Counted from the first letter of the stretch, positions 7,966-17,142 are shown. The stretch: DNA of 64,000 nucleotides from CAYPFY01 sp964410105 (GCA_964410105.1 CAYPFY010000002.1:124001-188000), one strand, 5' to 3'. Translations and numbers: made by a program. The notes: generated from the letters alone by a model not told the origin.

Positions 7966-10577
7966 AATTCCTCTACGCCCTCATCATAAGCGTCTCGCTC
8001 GTCCAGGCGCAGGTGGACTCGATCCCATCCCCTAAACAAATCCTCGGCTACGAACTGGGCGACCGGTACACGCGTCATTCCTCTCTCGAGCGGTATCTTT
8101 TCGCCCTCAAGGATGCGGCCAGGGAAAGAATGCGGCTCACATCGTACGGTGAGACATACGAGGGGAGGGCCCTTTACACAGCCTTCTTCAGCTCCCCGGA
8201 AAACCTTGGCCGCCTTGACGAGATCAGGCAGAATATCCAGAAACTCTCCGATCCGCGGAGCACGCCATCCCCTGAAGCCGAAGCGATCATCAAAAACACG
8301 CCGGCCATAGTCTGGCTGTCGTACGGGGTACACGGAAACGAAGCATCGAGCATGGAGGCGGCCATGAACGTCATGTACCAGCTCGCCTCGAGGAAAGACG
8401 AAGAGATCACTTCCATACTGAAAAACCTCGTCGTCGTCATCGATCCCCTCCTCAATCCGGACGGTCACGAACGCTTCGTCCAGTACGAAGCCACGCATTC
8501 CGGAAAAAAGCCCGTCACGGATAAAAGCGCGATGGAGCACAATGAAGACTGGCCGTCGGGGCGGACGAACCACTATTACATCGATCTCAACCGGGACTGG
8601 GCGTGGTTAACGCAGAGGGAGACGCAGGGGAGAATAGCGGCCTACCGGGCGTGGAAGCCTCAGGTCCATGTCGACTATCATGAAATGGGGTACAACAGCT
8701 CATACTTCTTCTTCCCCGCATTCAAACCGATCAATAAGAACTTCCCCAGGAACACCATGGAATGGGGGGATATTTTTGGCAAGGCCAATGCTGCGGCATT
8801 TGACCGCCGCGGGTGGAGTTACTGGAGCGGGGAGCTCTTTGACCTCTTCTATCCCGGATACGGTGATTCCTGGCCTTCCCTGAATGGCGCCATCGGGATG
8901 ACATACGAGCAGGCCGGGGGAGGGGTTGGAGTAAGAGTGAAGCGGTCGGATGAGAACATCCTCTCTCTGCGCGACAGGCTGGAACATCACACCGTCACAT
9001 CGATCACCACGCTCCGGGCGACGGCTGAGCACCGCGAGCGGCGTCTCAGAGATTTCCAGCAATTCTTTGCCGAGGCGATCCAGGAGGGAAAATCCGGCCC
9101 TGTGCGCTCCTTCATCATCGATGCGGGGAGAGACCCGTCGCGGGCTGCGAAAATGATTTCCAATCTCTGTGCGCAGGGAGTTGAAGTCTCCAAAACGTCA
9201 AAGGACTTTTCGGCAAGCGATCTCCACACATACTTCACCAAAGGGAGTTTGACAAAAAAATTTGGCGCGGGCTCTTACATCATCTCCCTTGATCAACCCT
9301 CAAAAAGACTCATCCTTTCCCTCATGGAACAGGAGCCTGCCCTCAGCGACACATTCTTTTACGACATCTCCACATGGTCACTGCCTGTTGCCTACGGGGT
9401 TGATGCCTACTGGACATCGCATGAGATCAGCGTCGCCTCCGTCCCCGTCCGGGACCGTGCTGAGCCTCCCGGGGGATCCGTGGACCAGGACGCGACCTAC
9501 GCGTATCTCTTCCGCTGGGATTCCAACGACGCGGCGAGAGGCCTCGTCTGGTTGCTTCAGCAGGACCTGAGGGCAAACGTCGCCATGAAGGAATTCACCA
9601 CCTCCGGCGGCCGGCAGTTTCCCCGGGGCACGATCATTGTCCCGGTCACGGGAAATCCACCCGGGATCCACGAACGAATCAAAGAACTCGCCCGTCAATT
9701 TCACCTCACGATCTTCGGAACCAACAGCGGATACACCGAGCGCGGGATAAACCTCGGATCAGACCGTGCCGTGCGGATCCGGCAGCCCAAAATCATCGTT
9801 GTCACGGGACCTCCTGTCGGCACAGAATCCTTCGGTGCTGTCTGGTCGATGTTTGACCAGCAATACGGACTTGATTTCGTGCCCATGAAGCTCGACCAGC
9901 TCCGCGGAGCAGATTTGCATGATTACAACGTCATGATATTCCCGGACGATGCCGGGGCGGGGTACAGAAGTGTGCTCGACTCCACGGCGGTCGAAAAAAT
10001 AAAAACGTGGATCGCCGGCGGGGGCACATTCACTGGGATTGAGGGAGGGGCTGCGTTCGCCTCAACCGCAAGAATCGCATCTGTAAAAATCAAGGAAAAG
10101 AAGAAATCCGACGAATCGAAGAAAGATACCTTGGGCGGGAAGGAAAAAAAGCTTTCCGATGAAGAGCTCGAGAAAAGAATGACCGTTGAAGAGCGGGAGC
10201 GGAAACATCGGATGCAGGGAATCCCGGGGACCATGGTCAGGGTAAAACTCGACACATCCCATCCGCTCGGATTCGGATATGACAGCGCGATCACGGTTTT
10301 CAAGACGAGCAACACCATGTTTGAACTATCCGAGAGGGGTTATAACGTCGGGATTTATACAAAATCCCCCCGCATGAGCGGCTACATGTCAGCGGAAAAC
10401 GAACGAATGCTGGAAGAAACCCCCTATCTTATCCACGAGCAACGCGGCGCGGGAAGCGTCATACTCTTTGCGGACGATCCGAATTTCAGGCTCTACTGGG
10501 ACGGTCTTAATAAACTCTTTCTCAACAGCGTTCTCCTGATGCCCGGAATCAAGAACGTCGAAATGACAGCCTACTGA
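7962..10577 (+). CDS. Secreted M14-family zinc carboxypeptidase-like protein
   Basis: 871 residues beginning with a signal peptide (MKFLYALIISVSLVQAQ). The N-terminal half is a peptidase M14 domain: the zinc ligands are in HGNEAS near residue 124 and in HVDYHEMG near residue 240, with NPDGHERF between them. The C-terminal half is a long extension with a GATase1-like portion (YNVMIFPDDAGAGY, IAGGGTFTGIEGGA). A Lys/Glu-rich charged insert follows at about residues 706-745. Such proteins occur widely in Bacteroidota and are predicted to trim peptides outside the cytoplasm. The gene is coupled by ATGA overlap to the RidA gene and its TGA shares a base with the hutU start. Confidence 0.9.
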   Translation: MKFLYALIISVSLVQAQVDSIPSPKQILGYELGDRYTRHSSLERYLFALKDAARERMRLTSYGETYEGRALYTAFFSSPENLGRLDEIRQNIQKLSDPRSTPSPEAEAIIKNTPAIVWLSYGVHGNEASSMEAAMNVMYQLASRKDEEITSILKNLVVVIDPLLNPDGHERFVQYEATHSGKKPVTDKSAMEHNEDWPSGRTNHYYIDLNRDWAWLTQRETQGRIAAYRAWKPQVHVDYHEMGYNSSYFFFPAFKPINKNFPRNTMEWGDIFGKANAAAFDRRGWSYWSGELFDLFYPGYGDSWPSLNGAIGMTYEQAGGGVGVRVKRSDENILSLRDRLEHHTVTSITTLRATAEHRERRLRDFQQFFAEAIQEGKSGPVRSFIIDAGRDPSRAAKMISNLCAQGVEVSKTSKDFSASDLHTYFTKGSLTKKFGAGSYIISLDQPSKRLILSLMEQEPALSDTFFYDISTWSLPVAYGVDAYWTSHEISVASVPVRDRAEPPGGSVDQDATYAYLFRWDSNDAARGLVWLLQQDLRANVAMKEFTTSGGRQFPRGTIIVPVTGNPPGIHERIKELARQFHLTIFGTNSGYTERGINLGSDRAVRIRQPKIIVVTGPPVGTESFGAVWSMFDQQYGLDFVPMKLDQLRGADLHDYNVMIFPDDAGAGYRSVLDSTAVEKIKTWIAGGGTFTGIEGGAAFASTARIASVKIKEKKKSDESKKDTLGGKEKKLSDEELEKRMTVEERERKHRMQGIPGTMVRVKLDTSHPLGFGYDSAITVFKTSNTMFELSERGYNVGIYTKSPRMSGYMSAENERMLEETPYLIHEQRGAGSVILFADDPNFRLYWDGLNKLFLNSVLLMPGIKNVEMTAY

Positions 10578-12256
10578 TGGAAACGCTGATTGACGACCGG
10601 CGGCGCATCAGAGCCCCGCGAGGCAGACAGTTGACCTGTAAGGGCTGGGTTCAGGAGGCGGCCCTCCGGATGCTCATGAACAACCTTGATCCGGAGGTAG
10701 CGGAAAAGCCGGAAGAACTCATCGTATACGGCGGAACGGGAAAGGCTGCCCGGAACTGGGAATGCTACTCATCGATCGTCCGCAGCCTGATAAACCTCGA
10801 CGACGACGAGACTCTAATCATACAATCAGGCAAACCGGCCGGGATTTTCAGAACATATCCCGATGCCCCGAGGGTCCTGATATCAAATGCCATGCTCGTG
10901 CCGCACTGGGCGACGTGGGACGAATTCCGCCGACTGGAAGGGCTGGGGCTCACCATGTTCGGCCAGATGACAGCAGGCAGTTGGATCTACATCGGTACGC
11001 AGGGAATTCTCCAGGGCACGTACGAAACTTTCGCCGCCAGCGCCCGAAAGCATTTTGGAGATAACCTCGCCGGAAAGCTCCTCGTGACTGCAGGCCTGGG
11101 AGGAATGGGGGGGGCGCAACCCCTTGCGGCCACCATGAATGGTGCGGCGTGCCTGGCCATTGAAATCGACAGGGCCCGGATCGAGAAACGCCTCCGGAGC
11201 GGATATGTCGATGAGATGGCGACGTCGCTTGACGAAGCCCTCTTGAGCCTGCAAACTGCGGTCGCCTTCAAAGAAGCGAAGTCCGTTGCCCTCCTCGGCA
11301 ATGCGGCAGAAATATTGCCCGAGCTTCTTGCCCGGAACATCCATGTCGACATCCTTACCGATCAGACCTCGGCCCACGACACATTGAATGGCTACGTTCC
11401 GGCACACATGCCCTACGAGGAGGCTCTCGACCTACGAAAGTCGGATCCCTCGCACTACATCGACCTGGCGCGATCATCCATAGCCGACCACGTCCGGGCG
11501 ATGCTGGGATTTCAGAAAAAGGGAACGGTCGTCTTCGATTACGGCAACAACATACGAGGGGAAGCACTCTCCGGAGGCGTCATGGAAGCCTTTCAGATTC
11601 CCGGATTCGTGCCGGAATACATAAGGCCGCTTTTTTGTGATGGAAAAGGCCCGTTCCGGTGGGCAGCGCTTTCCGGAGAGGCCGAGGACATATACAGAAC
11701 GGACAGAGCCATCATGGAAAATTTCCCGGACAACAAACCGTTGTGCCGGTGGATCCAGATGGCACAAAAAAGTGTCCCTTTTCAGGGATTGCCCGCGCGG
11801 ATATGCTGGCTCGGGTACGGCGAACGGGCAAAAATGGGAAAAATATTCAATGAGCTGGTTGAGCGCGGAGAGCTTCAGGCCCCGATCGTAATCGGTCGAG
11901 ACCACCTGGATTGCGGATCGGTTGCTTCGCCCAACCGCGAAACGGAAAAAATGCAGGACGGCAGCGATGCCATTGCAGACTGGCCAATCCTCAACGCGCT
12001 CCTCAATGCTGTCGGGGGGGCCAGCTGGGTCAGCGTCCATCATGGCGGGGGAGTAGGGATAGGAATGTCCATCCATGCGGGCATGGTCGTTGTTGCAGAT
12101 GGGACTGCCGCGGCTGCCCGGCGGCTTGAGCGTGTACTCACGTACGACCCGGCGCTCGGGATCGTGCGGCATGCAGACGCCGGATACACGAGAGCCATAG
12201 ACAATGCAGGAAAATTCGGCATCAAACTCCCCATGGCGAGAAAGGAGGAACCATGA
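10577..12256 (+). CDS. hutU: Urocanate hydratase
   Basis: 559 residues, full length. The enzyme uses tightly bound NAD+ to convert urocanate to imidazolonepropionate in histidine degradation. The family signatures GLGGMGGAQPLA (NAD-binding) and DHLDCGSVASPNRETE with GASWVSVHHGGGVGIG near the C-terminus are present, and KGWVQEAALRMLMNNL is near the N-terminus. The start shares one base with the previous stop (TGATG). The next step, hutI, lies 7 kb downstream in another operon, and the first enzyme of the pathway, HutH, is not in the window. Confidence 0.97.
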   Translation: METLIDDRRRIRAPRGRQLTCKGWVQEAALRMLMNNLDPEVAEKPEELIVYGGTGKAARNWECYSSIVRSLINLDDDETLIIQSGKPAGIFRTYPDAPRVLISNAMLVPHWATWDEFRRLEGLGLTMFGQMTAGSWIYIGTQGILQGTYETFAASARKHFGDNLAGKLLVTAGLGGMGGAQPLAATMNGAACLAIEIDRARIEKRLRSGYVDEMATSLDEALLSLQTAVAFKEAKSVALLGNAAEILPELLARNIHVDILTDQTSAHDTLNGYVPAHMPYEEALDLRKSDPSHYIDLARSSIADHVRAMLGFQKKGTVVFDYGNNIRGEALSGGVMEAFQIPGFVPEYIRPLFCDGKGPFRWAALSGEAEDIYRTDRAIMENFPDNKPLCRWIQMAQKSVPFQGLPARICWLGYGERAKMGKIFNELVERGELQAPIVIGRDHLDCGSVASPNRETEKMQDGSDAIADWPILNALLNAVGGASWVSVHHGGGVGIGMSIHAGMVVVADGTAAAARRLERVLTYDPALGIVRHADAGYTRAIDNAGKFGIKLPMARKEEP

Positions 12257-12645
12257 TCGGCCACTACATCGGATTTCATCCCAGTTTTTCCGCCCTCATG
12301 ATTCGGTTGGTCCTGGGAATCATCATGATGGTACACGGCCGCCCGAAACTCTTCGGGTCGAATACGTCCGGGCGTGTACAGATGATTGCCGGCGTTGTCG
12401 AATTCATCGGAGGTGGATTCCTCATCATCGGACTCATGACGCGGCTTGTCGCTCTTCTCGTGGCAATAACTATCTGTCTGGGCGACCTCAGAACAAAGCT
12501 CAGCACGGGGTTCGTCCTGAGACCACAGAATTCCGGTCTGGCGGGCTACGAGTTCGACCTCGCGCTCGTCACGATGGCTCTCGTGCTCGTCGCCCTGGGG
12601 ACGGGGAAATTCTCCCTCGACTGGATCGCGTTTCAGGCATGGTGA
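12253..12645 (+). CDS. DoxX family membrane protein
   Basis: 130 residues with four predicted membrane segments. The first contains LVLGIIMMVHGRPKLFG and the second GVVEFIGGGFLIIGLMTRLVAL, both characteristic of DoxX/DoxD-like proteins. Their function is not well defined; links to quinone-dependent oxidation and redox stress have been proposed for relatives. The ATG overlaps the hutU stop by four bases and is preceded by AAAGGAGGAACC, a strong ribosome binding site inside hutU. Confidence 0.85.
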   Translation: MIGHYIGFHPSFSALMIRLVLGIIMMVHGRPKLFGSNTSGRVQMIAGVVEFIGGGFLIIGLMTRLVALLVAITICLGDLRTKLSTGFVLRPQNSGLAGYEFDLALVTMALVLVALGTGKFSLDWIAFQAW

Positions 12646-13781
12646 TTCTTCGAACAAAATACGGGATCTCGCTGACGGCCCTCATCGGAGCGGCCGTGCT
12701 TGTCTTCAGCAACGCCGGGGAATCCCAATCGAACCCCAACTTCAACGTCAACCTCGTCCTCGACTATGAAGCTGCCGAGCAGACGCTTGCCCTGTTTGAC
12801 GACCAGACGGTCAGCACGCAATCGCTTGCAGAGATGCGGGGAAACCGGATAGCCGCCTCCACGGCGGGATACATCGCCGACCGGGGATCGATCTCGGCAG
12901 GGCTTCTGAGCTACCTCGACTCCATAAAATATCACCAGATCATCGGCGATGATGTCTACCACCTTGAAGAAGCGAGAAAAAATGCCGGGCCGATCCGGGA
13001 GCTTTTGGGTGAATTGAAAAAGCGGAACTTCAGCAGGCGGGTCGTTGCCACGGTCGAGCAGATATTTCCACGGGAGGCAAGCATCACGCTAAACATCCCC
13101 GTTTACGTCGTCGTCCTCGGGCATGAAAATGTGGATGCCTTCGTCCGTCGCATACGCTGGCAGGGAGACGAGATGCAGTTCGTGGGTGAAAACGAAGGCG
13201 AGCTCACGATCGTGATCAATCTCGCGCAGTCGGTGGGATACGGACCCGACCTGGAAGAGCGGTTCGTCTCGCTCCTTGGAGTCGTCGCTCACGAAGTCTT
13301 CCATGCAGCTTTCGAAGCATACAAGGAGACATCGCCGGCCTGGAAAGAATACTCCCGGACTCATCAGGATCCTTTCGACGAACTCCTGGAGATCACGCAG
13401 AACGAGGGAATTGCGTACTACCTTTCGCTTGACCAGCGGGGCCGCGGGTACCTGCCGCGCGGATGGACCATGAAAACCAGGGAAGAATTCGAGACATTCA
13501 ACAAGAACGCCGCAGAACTTCTCTCGAGCAGCATCAAACCCCGGAGAATTCAGGAGCTGATCAGGACTGCAAACCTCAGCGGTTACTGGGAGAGTTACGG
13601 GGCGATGACAGGGATGTTCATCGCGAGGGAGATTGACTTACGGCTCGGGCGGTCAGCGCTCATCGAAACCATCACGAGGGCGCCGTCGGATCTTTTCAGA
13701 AAATACATAAAACTCAGCGGGGAGGACAGCAACCTACCGAAGCTATCGATCAAGGTTATATCCGCGATTGGGACTGACTAG
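12639..13781 (+). CDS. Putative secreted zinc-dependent protease (DUF5700/DUF2268-like)
   Basis: 380 residues. The start at ATG 12639 overlaps the DoxX stop by seven bases and gives an N-terminal hydrophobic segment (YGISLTALIGAAVLVFSNAG) consistent with export. The frame is open much further upstream, but that part is antiparallel noise inside hutU and doxX. The motif HEVFH at residues 218-222 is a gluzincin-type zinc site, and EGIAYYLS about 48 residues later may carry the third ligand. The overall layout resembles proteins annotated as DUF5700 putative Zn-dependent proteases; substrate and role are unknown. It is the last gene of the operon that begins at 6975. Confidence 0.75.
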   Translation: MVILRTKYGISLTALIGAAVLVFSNAGESQSNPNFNVNLVLDYEAAEQTLALFDDQTVSTQSLAEMRGNRIAASTAGYIADRGSISAGLLSYLDSIKYHQIIGDDVYHLEEARKNAGPIRELLGELKKRNFSRRVVATVEQIFPREASITLNIPVYVVVLGHENVDAFVRRIRWQGDEMQFVGENEGELTIVINLAQSVGYGPDLEERFVSLLGVVAHEVFHAAFEAYKETSPAWKEYSRTHQDPFDELLEITQNEGIAYYLSLDQRGRGYLPRGWTMKTREEFETFNKNAAELLSSSIKPRRIQELIRTANLSGYWESYGAMTGMFIAREIDLRLGRSALIETITRAPSDLFRKYIKLSGEDSNLPKLSIKVISAIGTD

Positions 13782-13808
13782 CCCAAAATTCCCTCATTTT
13801 CGCTTGTT

Positions 13809-13836
13809 TTGACCATGCCCCCAGAATGGGTATTTC
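13809..13836 (+). promoter_or_regulatory. Promoter TTGACC-16-TATTTC
   Basis: TTGACC (13809-13814), a 16-base spacer and TATTTC (13831-13836) lie in the AT-rich 198-base gap before the gene at 13980, which has no other upstream gene within 190 bases. Predicted transcription start is near 13843. Confidence 0.45.
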
Positions 13837-13905
13837 GAATAATTTCCAAAAAACATGTGGACTTTGTCAAAAAATATGTATATTCAACTCCAAACTAAGT
13901 ACTTT

Positions 13906-13925
13906 GGCAGAAGCATATTTCTGCC
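13906..13925 (+). other. Leader hairpin upstream of the unknown operon
   Basis: A perfect 7-bp inverted repeat, GGCAGAA-gcatat-TTCTGCC, lies in the predicted 5' leader about 55 bases before the TTG start at 13980. It could be an operator or an RNA structure; there is no T tract after it, so it is not a standard terminator. Confidence 0.4.
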
Positions 13926-13979
13926 TGCACTTAAAGTTTTACAGCAGGAATTTCACCGGAAACCAGCATTTTCGAAAAC

Positions 13980-15164
13980 TTGATTCAGCTCCAGCTTTTT
14001 CAGACGCAAAAAGAGCGATTCATCGCGGGTGTTCAGGGAACATACCCTGACCATCTCTTGGAGATTTCGAAGGAAAAAACCGAGGTCCGGCACGCGGTCA
14101 ACGAAGGCCTCACGAGACCGTGGTTGAGACACTTCTTCATCATGCAACTCCTGCGGGACGGAGGCATGCAGGACGACGTCATCGCGCGTGATGCAAACCT
14201 GCTCACTCTCTTCAAGACCACAATCCCGCTGTCAGAAAACTCCTTCATCGAGAGCACGATGAGCTCCTGGAGGATGTTTCTCGACAGTGCATTCAGGGAT
14301 GCGGAGGCCCCCTGGTATCAGGGCATAAAGAAAACCCTCGTCACGGAGCGGTTTTATTCGGCGATCGAGCAGCTGGGGCTTGAAATACCCGACTCGAACG
14401 GACAGCGCCAGTTCCAATTCTTCGACCACCTGAAGACCGTGCGCAGGATACCCAGGATTCCGATAAAGCTATTCTTCTCTCTGCCCGGCAACGAAAAGGA
14501 AAAGATCATCGAGATCCTCTGTCAGGCTGTCAACAACAACCCGCACAACGTCGACATTGCCCTTCTCACATACGCTTTCTACAAAGCCTGGGGGAGATCG
14601 GCGGATTTCCTCGACCTTGCGAGGGCAGAAAACCGGAGCGACCTCGAAGAATGGTACTTCTGGGTTGAGAAAGACATGCGGAGCCTGGGGGCCATCAAGC
14701 GGGACCTAGGAGACTACGCCACGGCCTTTTATCTTTACGATCGCGCATCCCTTCCGATTGCGGAGTACAAGGAAATCGCAGCCTGGTTCCTCAAAGAGAG
14801 CGAATTCAAGGCAGCATATCATTTCTATTACAAGGCGAAGGAATTCGAGACGGCGCTCGAGCTTCTCCAGAACATCAGCATCAAGGAATTTGCAGAGCTC
14901 ACAAACCTCCGCCGTACATCCCGGGGGGAGAAGCCTTTTGATATTTCAGGAGACATCACCCGGTTCTCCGTCATGTACCAGGAAGAGGCGGAAACTCTCC
15001 GTGGCTTTTCCCGGATAAGGACGCAGGAGGCGTACAAGCAGGTCTCCGTCAAAGCAAGGCAGCATTTCGACCGTGAAACAATCGAGACCAAATACGCCTT
15101 CGGAGAACTGACAGAAGACGAGTACCACCGTCTCATCAGGCAGTTGCAGGAGAGAAAGCAATGA
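13980..15164 (+). CDS. Unrecognised alpha-helical, TPR-like protein
   Basis: 394 residues, soluble, with no signal peptide or membrane segment. I do not recognise the family. The region from about residue 240 to 305 has paired amphipathic helices with A/Y/F spacing (YATAFYLYDRA, AAWFLKESEFKAAYHFYYKA, FETALELL), resembling TPR or SEL1-like repeats. The C-terminus is Arg/Glu/Gln-rich. The only possible start in the open frame is TTG 13980, without a clear ribosome binding site; the frame is closed by TAA at 13932. The stop overlaps the ATG of the next gene by four bases, so the two products are probably made together. Confidence 0.75.
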   Translation: MIQLQLFQTQKERFIAGVQGTYPDHLLEISKEKTEVRHAVNEGLTRPWLRHFFIMQLLRDGGMQDDVIARDANLLTLFKTTIPLSENSFIESTMSSWRMFLDSAFRDAEAPWYQGIKKTLVTERFYSAIEQLGLEIPDSNGQRQFQFFDHLKTVRRIPRIPIKLFFSLPGNEKEKIIEILCQAVNNNPHNVDIALLTYAFYKAWGRSADFLDLARAENRSDLEEWYFWVEKDMRSLGAIKRDLGDYATAFYLYDRASLPIAEYKEIAAWFLKESEFKAAYHFYYKAKEFETALELLQNISIKEFAELTNLRRTSRGEKPFDISGDITRFSVMYQEEAETLRGFSRIRTQEAYKQVSVKARQHFDRETIETKYAFGELTEDEYHRLIRQLQERKQ

Positions 15165-16465
15165 ACGACATGATGTCGATGAAGCTTGGGATGGAGCGTT
15201 GCGGCAACTGTGATCACCGCTGGATCGATTACGAGAAGATCCGGGGGCGCTGCTACCTTTGCGGGAGCACCGACATCTCCGAATGCATTTCGCTGACCGA
15301 AATACGGGAAGCCATCCGGGAGTTACGGAACGAGGACAAGAAGTACCTCGACAAGCATGCGAAGCGCACTGTCATCCTCAAGCAGCGTTACCGTGAGATT
15401 GCCGAACTCTCGCTTCACCGCGCCCAGGAGATTTACGCGAAAGTCAAGGACCATTACACCGGCGGGGATCTCTCGGACAAGGTCATCGACCAGCTCATCA
15501 TTGCCTTCCGGCTCTTCTCAGAGCTCGGGGTTCACAAATCAGCCGTCGCGACCGCCTACATGGCGGCCATGGGGTATGCGCAACGCGGCGCGGACCGGGA
15601 AATCCACACCGTCGAAGACCTCAACGATCTGGTGGCGGCGAGGCAGTGGTTCATGCGGCTCGGATCCAAGGATTGGGAAGCGGCTGTGAATCTGCACATC
15701 GGCGAAAAGGCCATGGCCACGATCAGCACCGACTCCAACATACTCCAGCTCATGATGCAGGTATCGATGTGGCATTTCTACAAAGCCCGCGACTATTACT
15801 TTGAAAACCGGAACCTCACGATGGTCGAGAGACTCCAGTTCGACATTGAGCGAACGACACAGCTTCTCACCACATATGCCCAGGGACATTCACAGATTGA
15901 GGCGGCAAGGATAACCGCCCGCTCGACCGCGCTCCATGGAGAGCACGTCCGGATTGGACTGGAAGCCCTCGGGCATTCCGTTCAGTACGGGTTGACGGCG
16001 CTGGGAGAGCACATCGAACACTATGGCGGCAGCCTCAGCAGGGCAATCCAATCCTCTTCTGTGGCGCTCAGCGCCAACATCACCAACGCTATGTACACGA
16101 TCTCGGGATCAGCCAAGCTCAAGGGGCGATCACTTGACCGGCGCATGTCCGATGTCGGGCGCCTGCTCGCTACAAGCGCAAGGGAGGTGCCGGAAGATTT
16201 TTTCAAACCTGTAAAAGATCTTGGCGCAAAATTCGCGCTCGGGGCGGTCGGAGCTGCATCCACGAGCGACGTCACGGCAGAGCCGTCGGTCATAAACCTG
16301 ACCGAAAGCGTCATGCCGGAGGCGAAGAAATCGGAAGAGGGATTGAGGCAGCTTGACGAACCGGCGATCAAGCTCACCGGGACTCTCCTTGACACGCTCG
16401 TCTCGAAGGGCATCAGCAAGGTCCTCGAGCAGATCGAAACCTCCGAGAATCAGAAAAAGCAATAG
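15161..16465 (+). CDS. Unrecognised protein with N-terminal zinc ribbon
   Basis: 434 residues. The first 35 contain C14-x2-C17 and C31-x2-C34, a rubredoxin-type zinc ribbon. Residues ~50-230 are helical and charged. Residues ~255-310 show a repeating pattern of small and aliphatic residues at about 11-residue intervals (HVRIGLEALGHSVQYGL, TALGEHIEHYGGSLSRAI, SSVALSANITNAM), suggestive of a coiled coil or an amphipathic membrane-binding helix. I cannot assign a family. It is translationally coupled to the preceding gene (ATGA) and the two form a compact operon. It may act as an adaptor or scaffold, but this is inference only. Confidence 0.75.
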   Translation: MNDMMSMKLGMERCGNCDHRWIDYEKIRGRCYLCGSTDISECISLTEIREAIRELRNEDKKYLDKHAKRTVILKQRYREIAELSLHRAQEIYAKVKDHYTGGDLSDKVIDQLIIAFRLFSELGVHKSAVATAYMAAMGYAQRGADREIHTVEDLNDLVAARQWFMRLGSKDWEAAVNLHIGEKAMATISTDSNILQLMMQVSMWHFYKARDYYFENRNLTMVERLQFDIERTTQLLTTYAQGHSQIEAARITARSTALHGEHVRIGLEALGHSVQYGLTALGEHIEHYGGSLSRAIQSSSVALSANITNAMYTISGSAKLKGRSLDRRMSDVGRLLATSAREVPEDFFKPVKDLGAKFALGAVGAASTSDVTAEPSVINLTESVMPEAKKSEEGLRQLDEPAIKLTGTLLDTLVSKGISKVLEQIETSENQKKQ

Positions 16466-16478
16466 CCCGGAAAAGCCC

Positions 16479-16688
16479 CTGCTGCGGGACACTGTCAGCC
16501 TCTGCTCCAGCTGCTGCCACGCGCACACAGTCCGCACCATCCGGGGAAGCGTCTTCATCCTCTGCAAACTCTCAAAGACAGACCCCGGTTTTGCAAAATA
16601 CCCGCGCCAACCGACGCTCCAGTGCACAGGATATGAAACATCGGCCTGGGATGGGGCGACTCACCATCCGCCGGCTCAGAAAGCGTGA
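16479..16688 (+). CDS. Small Cys-rich protein with non-standard start
   Basis: A 69-residue frame follows the previous stop by 13 bases. The peptide has CSSCCHAHTVRTIRG near its start, then FILCKLSKTDPGFAKYP and LQCTGYE. The ordered Cys-x2-Cys, single Cys in LCKLS, and final Cys-x-GYE resemble small conserved hypothetical proteins seen in many bacteria, probably metal-binding. There is no ATG, GTG or nearby TTG: CTG 16479 or CTG 16482 are the likely starts. The tail overlaps the start of the acetyltransferase gene by about 56 bases. The dense residue pattern argues that it is coding; the exact start is uncertain. Confidence 0.55.
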   Translation: MLRDTVSLCSSCCHAHTVRTIRGSVFILCKLSKTDPGFAKYPRQPTLQCTGYETSAWDGATHHPPAQKA

Positions 16689-17142
16689 TGCGGTAAGTTT
16701 TCTCTCGCTCATCGACGCTCTCGCCGACTTCGAGAAACTCAACAAGCCGACATCAGCAGCGCGCCGGCGCCTGATCACCGATGCGTTCGGAAAGAACCGC
16801 CGCTTCGATGCCCTCCTTGCTCTCGACGGCCGGCAGGCTGTAGGCTATGCCATCATCTTCGAGACGTATTCCTCATTCCGTGCCCTTCCGACACTCTATC
16901 TTGAAGACATATTCATCCTCCCGGGACAAAGGGGAAGGGGCGTTGGGAAAAAACTTTTCAGTCATTGTCTCAGGGAAGCGATCTCCCGGGGAGCGGGGAG
17001 AATGGAGTGGATGGTACTCGACTGGAACACCAACGCCATTCGATTCTACGACCGCATCGGGGCAAGAAAGCTCACCGGGTGGTTGCCATACCGGATCGAT
17101 AGGAAAAATTTCGTAAAACTCTCAAGGCGGCTCAGCCGCTGA
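16633..17142 (+). CDS. GNAT family N-acetyltransferase
   Basis: 169 residues in one GNAT fold. The acetyl-CoA binding loop is in LPGQRGRGVGKKLFSHCL, preceded by TLYLEDIFIL (strand 4) and followed by MEWMVLDWNTNAIRFYDRIG (strand 5 and helix). The EDIF and WNTNAIRFY elements match the diamine/spermidine acetyltransferase-like branch, so a polyamine or small amine substrate is possible but unproven. ATG 16633 was chosen; ATG 16651 is also plausible. It follows the small Cys-rich ORF with overlap and ends the unit. Confidence 0.88.
   Translation: MKHRPGMGRLTIRRLRKRDAVSFLSLIDALADFEKLNKPTSAARRRLITDAFGKNRRFDALLALDGRQAVGYAIIFETYSSFRALPTLYLEDIFILPGQRGRGVGKKLFSHCLREAISRGAGRMEWMVLDWNTNAIRFYDRIGARKLTGWLPYRIDRKNFVKLSRRLSR

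Noticed and set aside
12204..12638. Upstream extension of the zinc protease frame
   Set aside because: It lies out of frame within hutU and doxX, is Arg/His-rich noise, and would remove the export signal from the N-terminus.
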